This document shows, piece after piece, positions 45,580 through 53,520 of a stretch of 64,000 nt of DNA. The DNA is from Streptomyces uncialis. GTDB lineage: Bacteria > Actinomycetota > Actinomycetes > Streptomycetales > Streptomycetaceae. The notes beneath the pieces are model-generated. The model was not told where the DNA came from, made no database searches, and worked only from the letters and a program-made list of their open reading frames with translations. Positions within the stretch are counted from its first letter, which is position 1; every line of letters starts with the position of its first letter. Position numbers and translations under genes: made by a program. The stretch spans positions 1,984,001 through 2,048,000 of the forward strand of contig NZ_CP109583.1 of assembly GCF_036250755.1 (NCBI RefSeq). The letters are read 5' to 3'.

Positions 45580-45697
45580 GGATCAACGTCCCCTCTTCCA
45601 ATTCGGCGGTAGCCTGTGTATCCCCCGACGCTGCGGAGTCGGGAGCCTTGTTAGCCGAACACGCCACCAGGCGTTCCCGATTCTTACACTCTGATCC

Positions 45698-48340
45698 TCA
45701 TTGAGCGGGTTTCTTCCAGAGCGGTCGATTTCTCATCAAAGGCAGCCATTGGGAGGGGAGTGCTTGCTCGGCCTTGAAAATCGTTGCCAGTTCGGGAATT
45801 GAAAGCGTCGCCAGTCCTCGTGCGCGGGCTGTCTGCCAGGCACGACTCAGGCGGTCGAACAGGTCGAGCACCTCGGGCGGGCGGACCCGGTACACGTTCT
45901 CCTCGGCAACCGCGTGAGCGCTGGAGTGGACCTTGTTCTTGGGGGACGCGAGTAGACACACCGAGTCGCCTGGCGCGGCCTTCTCCTGTTCCTTCTCTGC
46001 CGTACGCAGGTGTGCACCGGTTTGCCGGACCTGGTCGGCGCCAATCTGTCCGGTTTCCTTCGCCTGGCTTTTCGCTTCCCAGATGACCCACTGGGCCTTG
46101 TCGAAGATCCAAACAGCATCCGGGAGGGCGTCGCCTTCGTCGCCTTCGTTGCCGTAGCTGGGCTGGGCACCGGCGAGCCTGCCAAGGTGAACAAGACCTG
46201 CTTCGTATGCCGTGTATTCGGTGCCTTCCAGCCCAGCGCGCGCTTTGAGGAGCTCTTCGAAGGCTTCGACGCCGGCCAGATCGGTGGCGGCAAGGATATT
46301 GCGCATGGCGACTTCGTCGGTGAGGGCAAGTTCGGGTGGCTGGGGCGCAGCGTCGTGTTCGGCCGGGGCCGCGAGGTGTGACAGCCAGGTGGTGCCCTGG
46401 CTGTTCTTCCAGGTATCCCGGTAGTAGATGTTTGCGGTTTCACGGTAGTTGGAGTCGCCGGTCTGGTCCGCGAGTTGGCGAGCAATGCTGAACCCCAGGT
46501 AGCTCCATAGTGCCCCGTAGCGCTTCGGTGTACGGTCGCCGCGAAGTTTGTCCAGGACGCTCCTGACGGAATTGAGTGCAAAGGGCAGGTCGCCGGACCA
46601 GATGGCTTCGGCGGCAACGATCTCGTGTCGCACTGCACGCTGCAGGTCAGCTACACCGGGGGCTTCGGCACGGCTGTATGTTTCACGAGCGGCGACAATG
46701 CTGTCGTCCACGGCCGTCCACGCATCTGCGTGCTCGGTGAAGACGTCAAGGTTCTCCAGCATCGCGGTCGAGGTGAAGCCCAGACTGGTGTCGACGCCGA
46801 ATTCGAGTTCCGCGTGGATCTCGGGGTGCATAGCCTCCTGAATCTCACGTCTTGTCAGGTATGAGGTCAGGTCCCTTCCCAGTACGAGCACGGCCGCGTG
46901 GTCGCGAAGGTTCCGCGTCGCTCTGCCGCTGCCTTGCTGGATCCGGGCCCGCATTCGTTCCTGGAGGACCTCTACTGCTCCCAAGGAGCCGTGGAGGAAG
47001 CGCTCTTGGAGGTCTCCCTTTGCCGGCAGTCCGACCAGGACCACCAGACGGCATTGATCGTCGGGGAGGTCGATTCCGTCGTAGCGATTGTTCAGTACGA
47101 GCGCGGCGGCTGTCTGGGAGGTGAACCGGGTGAGGTCGTCCTCAACTTCTTGGGCGTTAAGGGTCGGGTAGCCGACCGGTAGGAAGTGCTCCCGGAAGGT
47201 GCTGGCGGTGCGGCTGTCCGGCGTCAAGACGACGGCGCGGCCTGCCTTGGCGATGATGCCAGCGACGAAGGGAGCGAGTTTCTGGTTGTCGGCTGCGAGG
47301 TCTTCGGCCAGTTCAGGGAAGGCGAAGAACCGACGGCCAGTCCCTTCTTTGTCCCATCCCGCTGGGACAGGAATCCGCTTGATTTTCCGTCGGCCGAAGC
47401 TGCGCTCCAGTTCACCCCCGGCACCCAGGGTCGCGCTCATGTAGAGCCGACGGCGGGGTTCGCTGAACGCCGGGTGCAGGAACGTGGGCGAGATCAACGG
47501 TCGGATCAGGATCTGGTTGTACGAGATGTAGACCATGCACCTGGCCGCCCGGCCCTCGATGAACCGCCACGCATGAACTGCGTCCTCACCGACCTTCCCC
47601 ATCGCAACAGCGTCGCTCAACGCCGTTTCGAGTTCGGCGGACCGGGCTGCAACGCCGAGCGGCGAAGCAAGGTAGACGCTGGACAAGTACTGGCCATCCG
47701 GGTTGGGGGTAACCAGCCGCTTGTAGACCAAGGGGTCCAGTGCTGACGATAGTGTCGACAGCACATCTTTGTAGGCACTCTCGTAATGCGAGCGGGGTAT
47801 CTTCAGGCTCCAGGGCCCGGCTACGTAGCCCTCCGCCGCGTGGGCGTCGTCCAGCACCAGCAGGTCGGCACCCACCAGCGCAGGATTGGAGTTAAAGACA
47901 TGGCTGTAGACGCTGACCGCCACGGCCCGACCGGAGTCAAACTGTGCCCGTTCGGCCTGGTTCCAAGTCGGGACACGACCGGTGAGCAGAACCTGCGGGA
48001 TCCCGTAGTCGGCGAGTCTGCTGGCTGTCTGCCGGGCGAGCTGCTTAGTGGGGCACAGGTAGGCGACCCGGCTTCCCTCCTTGCGCCGGAGGAACTCACC
48101 GATCAACCCCCCGACCAGCGTCTTCCCCGCGCCCGTCGGAAGCTCAATCGCCACATCGGCTTCGGAGTAGTGATCGGCGTGCCACTTCTCCAGGACCTTC
48201 GACTGATGGCCCCATACCGAGTCCGGACCGTTGTTTGACCGTGCCAGAAGCCGATACAACTGCTCGGGGTCGTCGGCTTGGCTGACCGGGCTGCTGCCGC
48301 TCCGACGCTGAAATGCCACGAAGTCTCCGCTTTCTTTCAC
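45698..48340 (-). CDS. SF2 helicase fused to a PD-(D/E)XK nuclease-like domain
   Basis: 880 residues from GTG 48340; the open frame extends further upstream, but that part is low-complexity and overlaps an unrelated integrase remnant. Walker A is PTGAGKTLVGG near 68-78; DDAH at 164-167 follows LLVLDDAH, like XPD/DinG helicases. Motifs YMSATLGAG and IQQGSGRATRN (motif VI) are present. The C-terminal domain has Asp741 and Glu755-Ala-Lys757 in PDAVWIFDKAQWVIWEAKSQ, the PD-(D/E)XK arrangement, then helices. Helicase-nuclease fusions of this kind are frequent in phage defence; I cannot assign it to a named system. Confidence 0.7.
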   Translation of the reverse strand: MKESGDFVAFQRRSGSSPVSQADDPEQLYRLLARSNNGPDSVWGHQSKVLEKWHADHYSEADVAIELPTGAGKTLVGGLIGEFLRRKEGSRVAYLCPTKQLARQTASRLADYGIPQVLLTGRVPTWNQAERAQFDSGRAVAVSVYSHVFNSNPALVGADLLVLDDAHAAEGYVAGPWSLKIPRSHYESAYKDVLSTLSSALDPLVYKRLVTPNPDGQYLSSVYLASPLGVAARSAELETALSDAVAMGKVGEDAVHAWRFIEGRAARCMVYISYNQILIRPLISPTFLHPAFSEPRRRLYMSATLGAGGELERSFGRRKIKRIPVPAGWDKEGTGRRFFAFPELAEDLAADNQKLAPFVAGIIAKAGRAVVLTPDSRTASTFREHFLPVGYPTLNAQEVEDDLTRFTSQTAAALVLNNRYDGIDLPDDQCRLVVLVGLPAKGDLQERFLHGSLGAVEVLQERMRARIQQGSGRATRNLRDHAAVLVLGRDLTSYLTRREIQEAMHPEIHAELEFGVDTSLGFTSTAMLENLDVFTEHADAWTAVDDSIVAARETYSRAEAPGVADLQRAVRHEIVAAEAIWSGDLPFALNSVRSVLDKLRGDRTPKRYGALWSYLGFSIARQLADQTGDSNYRETANIYYRDTWKNSQGTTWLSHLAAPAEHDAAPQPPELALTDEVAMRNILAATDLAGVEAFEELLKARAGLEGTEYTAYEAGLVHLGRLAGAQPSYGNEGDEGDALPDAVWIFDKAQWVIWEAKSQAKETGQIGADQVRQTGAHLRTAEKEQEKAAPGDSVCLLASPKNKVHSSAHAVAEENVYRVRPPEVLDLFDRLSRAWQTARARGLATLSIPELATIFKAEQALPSQWLPLMRNRPLWKKPAQ

Positions 48341-48589
48341 CCAGGCAACTGAGCCTGAACGCGTTGACCTGGTACGCGAGGGCGCGGCCAGGAAGCTGGA
48401 GTATCTCGCAGGACGTGGGGGGTGCCCCTGTTTCAGACCCAAACGGTTCGGTTTGGGACCAGTGCCGGGACGAGGCGCTGGTGATGGCAGTCCCTCGGCC
48501 ACGGCGTGCCCTTTTGTGCGCCCGCCACCGAAGCGAATGCACTTGACCGGAGTCCGCAGGCGCCCCAGTAGGCCGCCCGCCTTGCTCTC

Positions 48590-48711
48590 CGCAGACGGCA
48601 TTTGGGGAGTTCCAACAGCCGACTCCACCATCACACCTCCAGCCCGACGCCCACAAGGCCGTCCTCGGGGCCTGGGAGCGACTTGAGGCGCGGCTGACTC
48701 TCGTCGCATAG
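48590..48711 (+). pseudogene. Tyrosine recombinase C-terminal remnant 2
   Basis: Plus-strand text FQQPTPPSHLQPDAHKAVL, then GAWERLEARLTLVA and TAG 48709-48711, corresponds to the last 35 residues of an integrase. Its LQPDAHKAVLGAWER core is identical to remnant 1 at 44332, in the opposite orientation. Confidence 0.6.
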
Positions 48712-48723
48712 ATGCACCTGAAC

Positions 48724-48762
48724 CGGCCCCTCTCCTCTCGTCCAGTGAGAGGAGAGGGGCCG
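48724..48762 (+). terminator. Strong hairpin after integrase remnant 2
   Basis: CGGCCCCTCTCCTCTC and GAGAGGAGAGGGGCCG form a perfect 16-bp stem with a 7-base loop, followed by ATTCTTTGG. It lies 12 bases after the remnant's stop, as an integrase terminator would. Confidence 0.75.
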
Positions 48763-48936
48763 ATTCTTTGGCTACGACCACAAGCGCTCAGCCCGGAGTC
48801 AAGGGCAGGTAGACGTCGATGCGAGCACGGGACTAGCCCCTTTGATGTTGCCCGAAACGGCCGCCTCCGAGCGTCAGCATCCACTCTGAGTAACGGCAAA
48901 CCCCGTGGTCAGAGCCCCGCCAGACCATGATCAACG

Positions 48937-49073
48937 AGCGTCAAACGAGCGTCAAGATATCGCCCGTAACGCCCACAACGCACATAATGCGCATCGACAA
49001 AACCGCAGGTCAGGCGCCCTTTGCGGCAGGTTCAAGGATCGCCAAGCACTCTACGTGGTGTGTCATCGGGAAA
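48937..49073 (-). repeat. Direct repeat 2: 3' end of an RNA (uracil-C5)-methyltransferase gene (attachment site)
   Basis: The minus strand encodes VFPMTHHVECLAILEPAAKG, Ala and a stop, the same protein tail as direct repeat 1 with a few substitutions. AGCGTCA heptamers lie at 48937 and 48948, with another at 48870, and CGCAGGTCAG at 49004-49013. Together with repeat 1 it flanks about 8.9 kb holding the Gabija-like genes, the helicase-nuclease pair and the integrase remnants. Confidence 0.7.
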
Positions 49074-49171
49074 ACATGGAAACAATACCGACGTCCCCAC
49101 CAGCGGTGCTGGCGCCGGTTGTACCCTATGCAACTCACCTCCAGCGCTGAGCCCGCAGGGTATCCGTCAAT

Positions 49172-49220
49172 GGCCGGTTACCGAAACCGGTGATTCCGCA
49201 GACTATTGGCAGTCCACCGT
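49172..49220 (+). promoter_or_regulatory. Dispersed hairpin/promoter element, copy C
   Basis: CCGGTT at 49173-49178 and AACCGG at 49185-49190 form a 6-bp stem, followed by TGATTCCGCAGACTATTGGC and a CCACCG tail like copies A and B. It lies 61 bases before the start of an excisionase-like gene. Confidence 0.45.
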
Positions 49221-49280
49221 GTCTCCCTGCCTCCCCACTACCGCGGAAGCAACGAAACCCGAAAGGCACTGCTGACAGGA

Positions 49281-49556
49281 ATGCCCAGTCAGAGCGGCGC
49301 AACGCCTCACGACCAGTTCAGCCCCGAGCACATCCGCGCCACCTGGAGTGGAACGGCGAGCGTCGAGGACGCCGCCCAGGCGTTCGGCTTGTCGAGATCG
49401 AAGAGCTACGACCTCGTTCGCCGCGGAGAATTCCCATGCCGCGTGCTACCAATAGGCCGCACCGCCCGCGTCGTCACCGCCTCGCTCCTCCGCGTACTCG
49501 AGAGCGGCGAGCCGGAGTACAACGGAGCCTCCAGTGCAAGCCCCAAGCTGTCATGA
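49281..49556 (+). CDS. Excisionase-like helix-turn-helix protein
   Basis: 91 residues; ATG 49281 is preceded by ACAGGA. TASVEDAAQAFGLSRSKSYD, then LVRRGEFPCRVLPIGRTARV, is the MerR-like winged-helix form of Xis/AlpA proteins, which bend DNA to direct integrase toward excision. It lies 0.2 kb outside direct repeat 2 and downstream of hairpin element C. In intact elements an integrase gene normally follows, but here only an IS remnant does, so this is likely an orphan of the integrated element. Confidence 0.65.
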   Translation: MPSQSGATPHDQFSPEHIRATWSGTASVEDAAQAFGLSRSKSYDLVRRGEFPCRVLPIGRTARVVTASLLRVLESGEPEYNGASSASPKLS

Positions 49557-49639
49557 CCAACTGCACGACGACGCACCGCCGCAGCAGGCGGATTCTTGGG
49601 GTCCTCGCAACACGGCCTCAGCCATTGCGAGGGATGACT

Positions 49640-49991
49640 CCGAAGCAGTGGCGACGATGATGGTCACGCCGGTCTTGTAGTCGATCAGGCGACCGTCAGC
49701 GCGTAGGCGCGAGTGACCGATCTGCCGGATGCCCTGGTCTCAGTCCTCAGCAGTGCGCTCATGGACGTCAGCCTGCGCGGCGGCTTCACGGCGCCGGACT
49801 CCCGCCGCACGCAGCCATTCGTACTCCGCCCGTTCGGGGTGACCGGGCCTGCGCAGCCTGCCGCGACCACGGGTTCCGGCCTGACGTCCCCGTCCGAACG
49901 CCGGGTTGCAGTTCACCCCGACCACACGAGCCGCAGCAGTGATGCTGCCATTCTCCCTGTCCAGCGCCTCGAAGAACCCCGCCTTCAGCAC
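49640..49991 (-). pseudogene. IS30-family-like transposase N-terminal remnant
   Basis: The minus strand reads FFEALDRENGSITAAARVVG, VNCNPAFGRG, then GHPERAEYEWLRAAGVRRRE and VHERTAED followed by a TGA where Trp is expected, then DQGIRQIGHSRLRADGRLID and YKTGV. This matches the helix-turn-helix N-terminus of IS30-type transposases common in Streptomyces. A nonsense change and loss of the catalytic domain make it dead. Confidence 0.6.
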
Positions 49992-50695
49992 CTCGAGACC
50001 CAGGACCCTCGCAGCTCCCTGGACTCCAGGGTGTTGCGGGGATCAATAGAACCCGCCTGATGTCGGTGGGGCTTCGCCGTATCAGTTCCCCGTCTACGCA
50101 GGGCCCCCTCCGGAGCAAGCCGACGAGGGGTCCGCACGTGTCACGAGCGATCACAGGCGTGTCACCAACCTCGCAGACGCTGTCGCGTCACAAGGCCCTG
50201 ACCTGGACTTACATGCTCGCCCTGGACCAACTGGACGCTCGTGGAAGGTTTCTACGACATGTGCCATGTGGTACCCAACGAGGGCCCGATGACCAGGACC
50301 GGGGCGTCCTCCGGCCCGTCAAAGCGGTATTGCAGGGATTTCATCGGTGTCTCGCTCACTCGTCCGACCCTCTCATCCGTCACCAGATGTCACATCGCCG
50401 GGGTTGACCCGGCGGACCTCGGCTCTCCCACGACGGCAGGTCCGGCGCCGTGGGAACCCTCAGGAGTGGGGGTACGCGCTCTCCGGCGTCTCCTCATGTC
50501 CGTTCGGACAGCGGGCTGTCCGGACACGCGTCCCTCTGTCCGTACGGGCAAGGCCTCCCCCTTCGTCGCGGCTCCCAGGTGACCCTAGCCGGACGAGCCC
50601 TCCCGGTTGCCGCCACCGGTCCGCGGCCGGCGGCCGGACTCCGGGGCCGCCTTGAGGACGAGCCGGCCGGCGGGAGTCGGCCAGGGGGTGCGACC
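49992..50695. other. About 0.7 kb without a recognised gene
   Basis: Open frames exist on both strands, but none shows a family motif or a good ribosome site; the segment looks like eroded DNA between the element and the chromosomal genes. Confidence 0.4.
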
Positions 50696-51448
50696 TCAGC
50701 GTCGCGACACGACCAAGGCCTCGATCCCGTCGAGTACCCGGTCGAGCCCGAAGTCGAAGTCGACGTCGGCCTCGTCCCCGTGATCCCCGTGCTCGAACAC
50801 GCCCGAGCCGAGGAGCCGGGTGAGGGCGGGATGCCGCCCGGCGTCGGTGAGGGCTCCGAGCGCCGCCGCGTAGCGCCGCAGCGACTCGTCGGGCCCGACC
50901 CCGCTCGCCCGCATCCCTGCCTCCAGGTCGGACACCAGCACGGACGCGTTCCGTACGTAGCCTCCCACCAGCATCAGCACGGAGAGTTTCTCCTCCTCCC
51001 GCAGCCCGGTGCCGTCCAGCCCCGCGAGCGCCGCTTCCATCCAGGCCAGGGAGTTGGGGCCGACGGGCGGTCCCGAGGTCGGGATGCGCAGCAGCCACAG
51101 GTTGCGCCGGAAGACCGCCCGCTGCGCCCGCGCCCACCACGCGAGGCACGCGCGCCACCCGGTACCGGCGGGCGGCGCCTCGGGGGGCGCACCGACGGCC
51201 GCCTCCTGCATGAGCACATAGAGCTCGTCCCTGGCTCCGACATAGCGGTAGAGCGACATGGTCGAGACGCCGAGTTCCTTGGCGACCCGCCCCATGGACA
51301 CCGCGCCGAGCCCTTCGGCGGCCGCGATCCGGACGGCGGTGTCCACGATCCGGTCGAGGCTCAGTCCGGGCCGCGGCCCCTTCGCGGGACGTTCGCGCAG
51401 ACCCCAGGCCACTTCGAGGCTCGCGGGCAGTCCCGTACCGCTCTCCAT
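50696..51448 (-). CDS. TetR/AcrR-family transcriptional regulator
   Basis: 250 residues from ATG 51448; longer frames (GTG 51511, ATG 51487) are possible. The DNA-binding domain (RIVDTAVRIAAAEGLGAVSM, GRVAKELGVSTMSLYRYV) is followed by a C-terminal ligand domain of the tetracycline-repressor type (TetR_C). It is divergent from a DrrAB exporter, and two 17-bp palindromes lie between them, so it very likely represses the exporter and itself until a toxic substrate binds. Confidence 0.85.
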   Translation of the reverse strand: MESGTGLPASLEVAWGLRERPAKGPRPGLSLDRIVDTAVRIAAAEGLGAVSMGRVAKELGVSTMSLYRYVGARDELYVLMQEAAVGAPPEAPPAGTGWRACLAWWARAQRAVFRRNLWLLRIPTSGPPVGPNSLAWMEAALAGLDGTGLREEEKLSVLMLVGGYVRNASVLVSDLEAGMRASGVGPDESLRRYAAALGALTDAGRHPALTRLLGSGVFEHGDHGDEADVDFDFGLDRVLDGIEALVVSRR

Positions 51449-51520
51449 GTCCGCCACGTACGCCTCTCCCGTCGCCCTGGCCGCCATCCGGTACCCAGCC
51501 GCTTGACCCACATCCTAGTT

Positions 51521-51560
51521 CTGCGTAACCCTTACGCACTAATGCGTAAGGGTTACGCAG
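51521..51560. promoter_or_regulatory. Double palindromic operator for the TetR regulator
   Basis: TGCGTAACCCTTACGCA at 51522-51538 and TGCGTAAGGGTTACGCA at 51543-51559 are each palindromes with a 7-bp arm. The whole forms an 18-bp inverted repeat around CTAA, centres 21 bases apart (two helical turns). The position between divergent genes fits TetR dimers bound side by side. Confidence 0.85.
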
Positions 51561-51585
51561 TTAAGTGGAGCGGAGATGAGGGGCG

Positions 51586-52542
51586 ATGCCAGAGCACCCG
51601 TCCGACGTACCCCCGGCCATCGAGGCCACCGGCCTCACCAAGTCCTACGGCGACCAACAGGTCCTGCGCGGTGTGGATCTCACCGTCCCGCGTGGTGCCG
51701 TGCACGCGCTGCTCGGCCCCAACGGCGCGGGCAAGACCACCGCCGTACGCATCCTGGCCACGCTCTCGACCGCCGACGCGGGCACGGCCCGGGTGGCCGG
51801 CCACGACATCCGCACCGCGCGATCCCAGGTCCGCCGGGCGATCAGCCTGACCGGCCAGTTCGCGGCGGTCGACGAGATGCAGACGGGCACCGAGAACCTG
51901 CGGATGATGACCCGGCTGGCCCGTCACAGCCGCGCGGCCGCGCGCACCAGGGCGGCGGAGCTCCTCGACCGGTTCGGCCTCACCGACGCGGCCGACCGGC
52001 TGGTGAAGACGTACTCAGGCGGTATGCGCCGCCGCCTGGACCTGGCCGCGTCCCTGGTCGGCGACCCCGAGGTGATCTTCCTCGACGAGCCGACCACGGG
52101 CCTGGACCCACGCAGCCGCGCCGCCCTCTGGGACGTCGTACGCGAACTGTCGGCCCGAGGCACCACGGTCTTCCTGACCACTCAGTACCTGGAAGAGGCG
52201 GACCGGCTGGCGGACCGCGTCGCGGTACTCGACAAGGGCGCCCTGGTCGCCGAAGGCACCCCGGCGGAACTGAAGCGACGCGTCGCGGGCCACCGCCTCG
52301 ACCTGGTCCTCGCCGACCCGGCGAGCTATCTGCGCCTGGCCTCCCGGGCGGCCTTCTCCGACCCCGGCACCCGCACCCTGGGCATCCCCACCGACGGCTC
52401 GGCCGCCCACATCCGCGCCCTGCTGGACGAGCTGGATCCCACCCGCACCGCCATTTCGAGCTTCTCCGTCCACACGGCGACCCTCGACGACGTCTTCCTC
52501 GAACTCACCCGATCCCCCGCCGCGGAGCAGGCCCATGTCTGA
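51586..52542 (+). CDS. DrrA-type ABC exporter ATPase
   Basis: 318 residues. Walker A GPNGAGKTTAVR near 47, the Q-loop SLTGQFAAVDEMQT, signature TYSGGMRRRLDLAASLVG, Walker B VIFLDEPTTGLDP and the H-region TTQYLEEADRLAD are all intact. The C-terminal domain VHTATLDDVFLELT is typical of DrrA drug-export ATPases. A GAGGGG site precedes ATG 51586. It overlaps the permease by 8 bases. Expected substrate: antibiotic or other hydrophobic toxin; not determined. Confidence 0.9.
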   Translation: MPEHPSDVPPAIEATGLTKSYGDQQVLRGVDLTVPRGAVHALLGPNGAGKTTAVRILATLSTADAGTARVAGHDIRTARSQVRRAISLTGQFAAVDEMQTGTENLRMMTRLARHSRAAARTRAAELLDRFGLTDAADRLVKTYSGGMRRRLDLAASLVGDPEVIFLDEPTTGLDPRSRAALWDVVRELSARGTTVFLTTQYLEEADRLADRVAVLDKGALVAEGTPAELKRRVAGHRLDLVLADPASYLRLASRAAFSDPGTRTLGIPTDGSAAHIRALLDELDPTRTAISSFSVHTATLDDVFLELTRSPAAEQAHV

Positions 52543-53278
52543 CGCCCTCATCATGACCGGCCGCTCGCTGCGCCTGAGCCGCCGCAACATCGACGCCCTC
52601 ATCACCTCGATGGCCCTTCCGGTGATGATCCTGCTGATCTTCGTCTACTTCTTCGGCGGTGCGATCAACACCGGTACCCAGTACGTCACCTACGTCGTCC
52701 CCGGCGTCCTCCTCCTCTGCGCGGGCTTCGGCTCGGCCACCACCGCGATGGCGGTGACGGAGGACCTCAAGGGCGGCATCATCGACCGCTTCCGCTCCCT
52801 GGACATCGGCGGCGCCCCGATCCTGACCGGTCACGTCCTGGCCTCGGCGGCCCGCAACCTGCTGGCCACCACCCTGGTCCTCTGCCTCGCCTTCGCCATC
52901 GGCTTCCGCCCCTCGGCCACCCTCTCGGGCTGGCTGGCGGCAACCGCCGTCCTCCTCGCCTACATCCTCGCCCTGTCCTGGTTCTCGGCCGCGATCGGAC
53001 TCTTCGTCAGATCTCCCGAAGCGGCAGGCGGCTACACCTTCTTCGTCAGCTTCCTCCCCTACCCCAGCAGTGCCTTCGTCCCGACCGACACGATGCCCGG
53101 CTGGCTCCAGGGCTTCGCGGCCCATCAGCCGGTGACCAAGGTGATCGAGGCGCTTCGGGGGCTGCTGCTCGGGCAGCCGGTGGGAGCCACCGCGTGGGTG
53201 GCGCTGGCCTGGTGTGCGGGGATCCTGGTGGTTTCGGTAGGGGCTTCGGGGTTCCTGTTCAGGAGGCGAACCTCGTGA
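52535..53278 (+). CDS. DrrB-type ABC exporter permease
   Basis: 247 residues with six predicted membrane helices: MALPVMILLIFVYFFG, YVTYVVPGVLLLCAGFG, NLLATTLVLCLAFAIGF, WLAATAVLLAYILALS, a segment near FFVSFLPYPSSAFVP, and VALAWCAGILVVSVGAS. The cytoplasmic stretch GGIIDRFRSLDIGGAPILTG is the ABC-2 signature. It partners the ATPase just upstream. Confidence 0.88.
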   Translation: MSDALIMTGRSLRLSRRNIDALITSMALPVMILLIFVYFFGGAINTGTQYVTYVVPGVLLLCAGFGSATTAMAVTEDLKGGIIDRFRSLDIGGAPILTGHVLASAARNLLATTLVLCLAFAIGFRPSATLSGWLAATAVLLAYILALSWFSAAIGLFVRSPEAAGGYTFFVSFLPYPSSAFVPTDTMPGWLQGFAAHQPVTKVIEALRGLLLGQPVGATAWVALAWCAGILVVSVGASGFLFRRRTS

Positions 53279-53520
53279 GGTAGCGCGGTACGGGGTCGGG
53301 CAGGTGTCGGCGGGGAGCCGTCGGGTAGCCGGTGTCCTGTCGCCGGTCGGTACACCGTCGGCTCGGTTCCACGCCACGGACGGACGGGGCCGACAGGACG
53401 GAACGATGCGACGGCGCCACTGGTGTTCTGCGCGGGTTCGCCAGCATTTGTACCCTCGGAATGAGGCGGTCGGCGTCACCACGGTGACAGAAAGTCACGC
53501 ATCCGGACGGAGGAGGCATC

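Noticed and set aside
48341..48781. 147-codon upstream extension of the helicase-nuclease frame
   Set aside because: Low-complexity Arg/Pro/Gly text that runs through an integrase remnant and a terminator hairpin on the other strand; GTG 48340 is the credible start.
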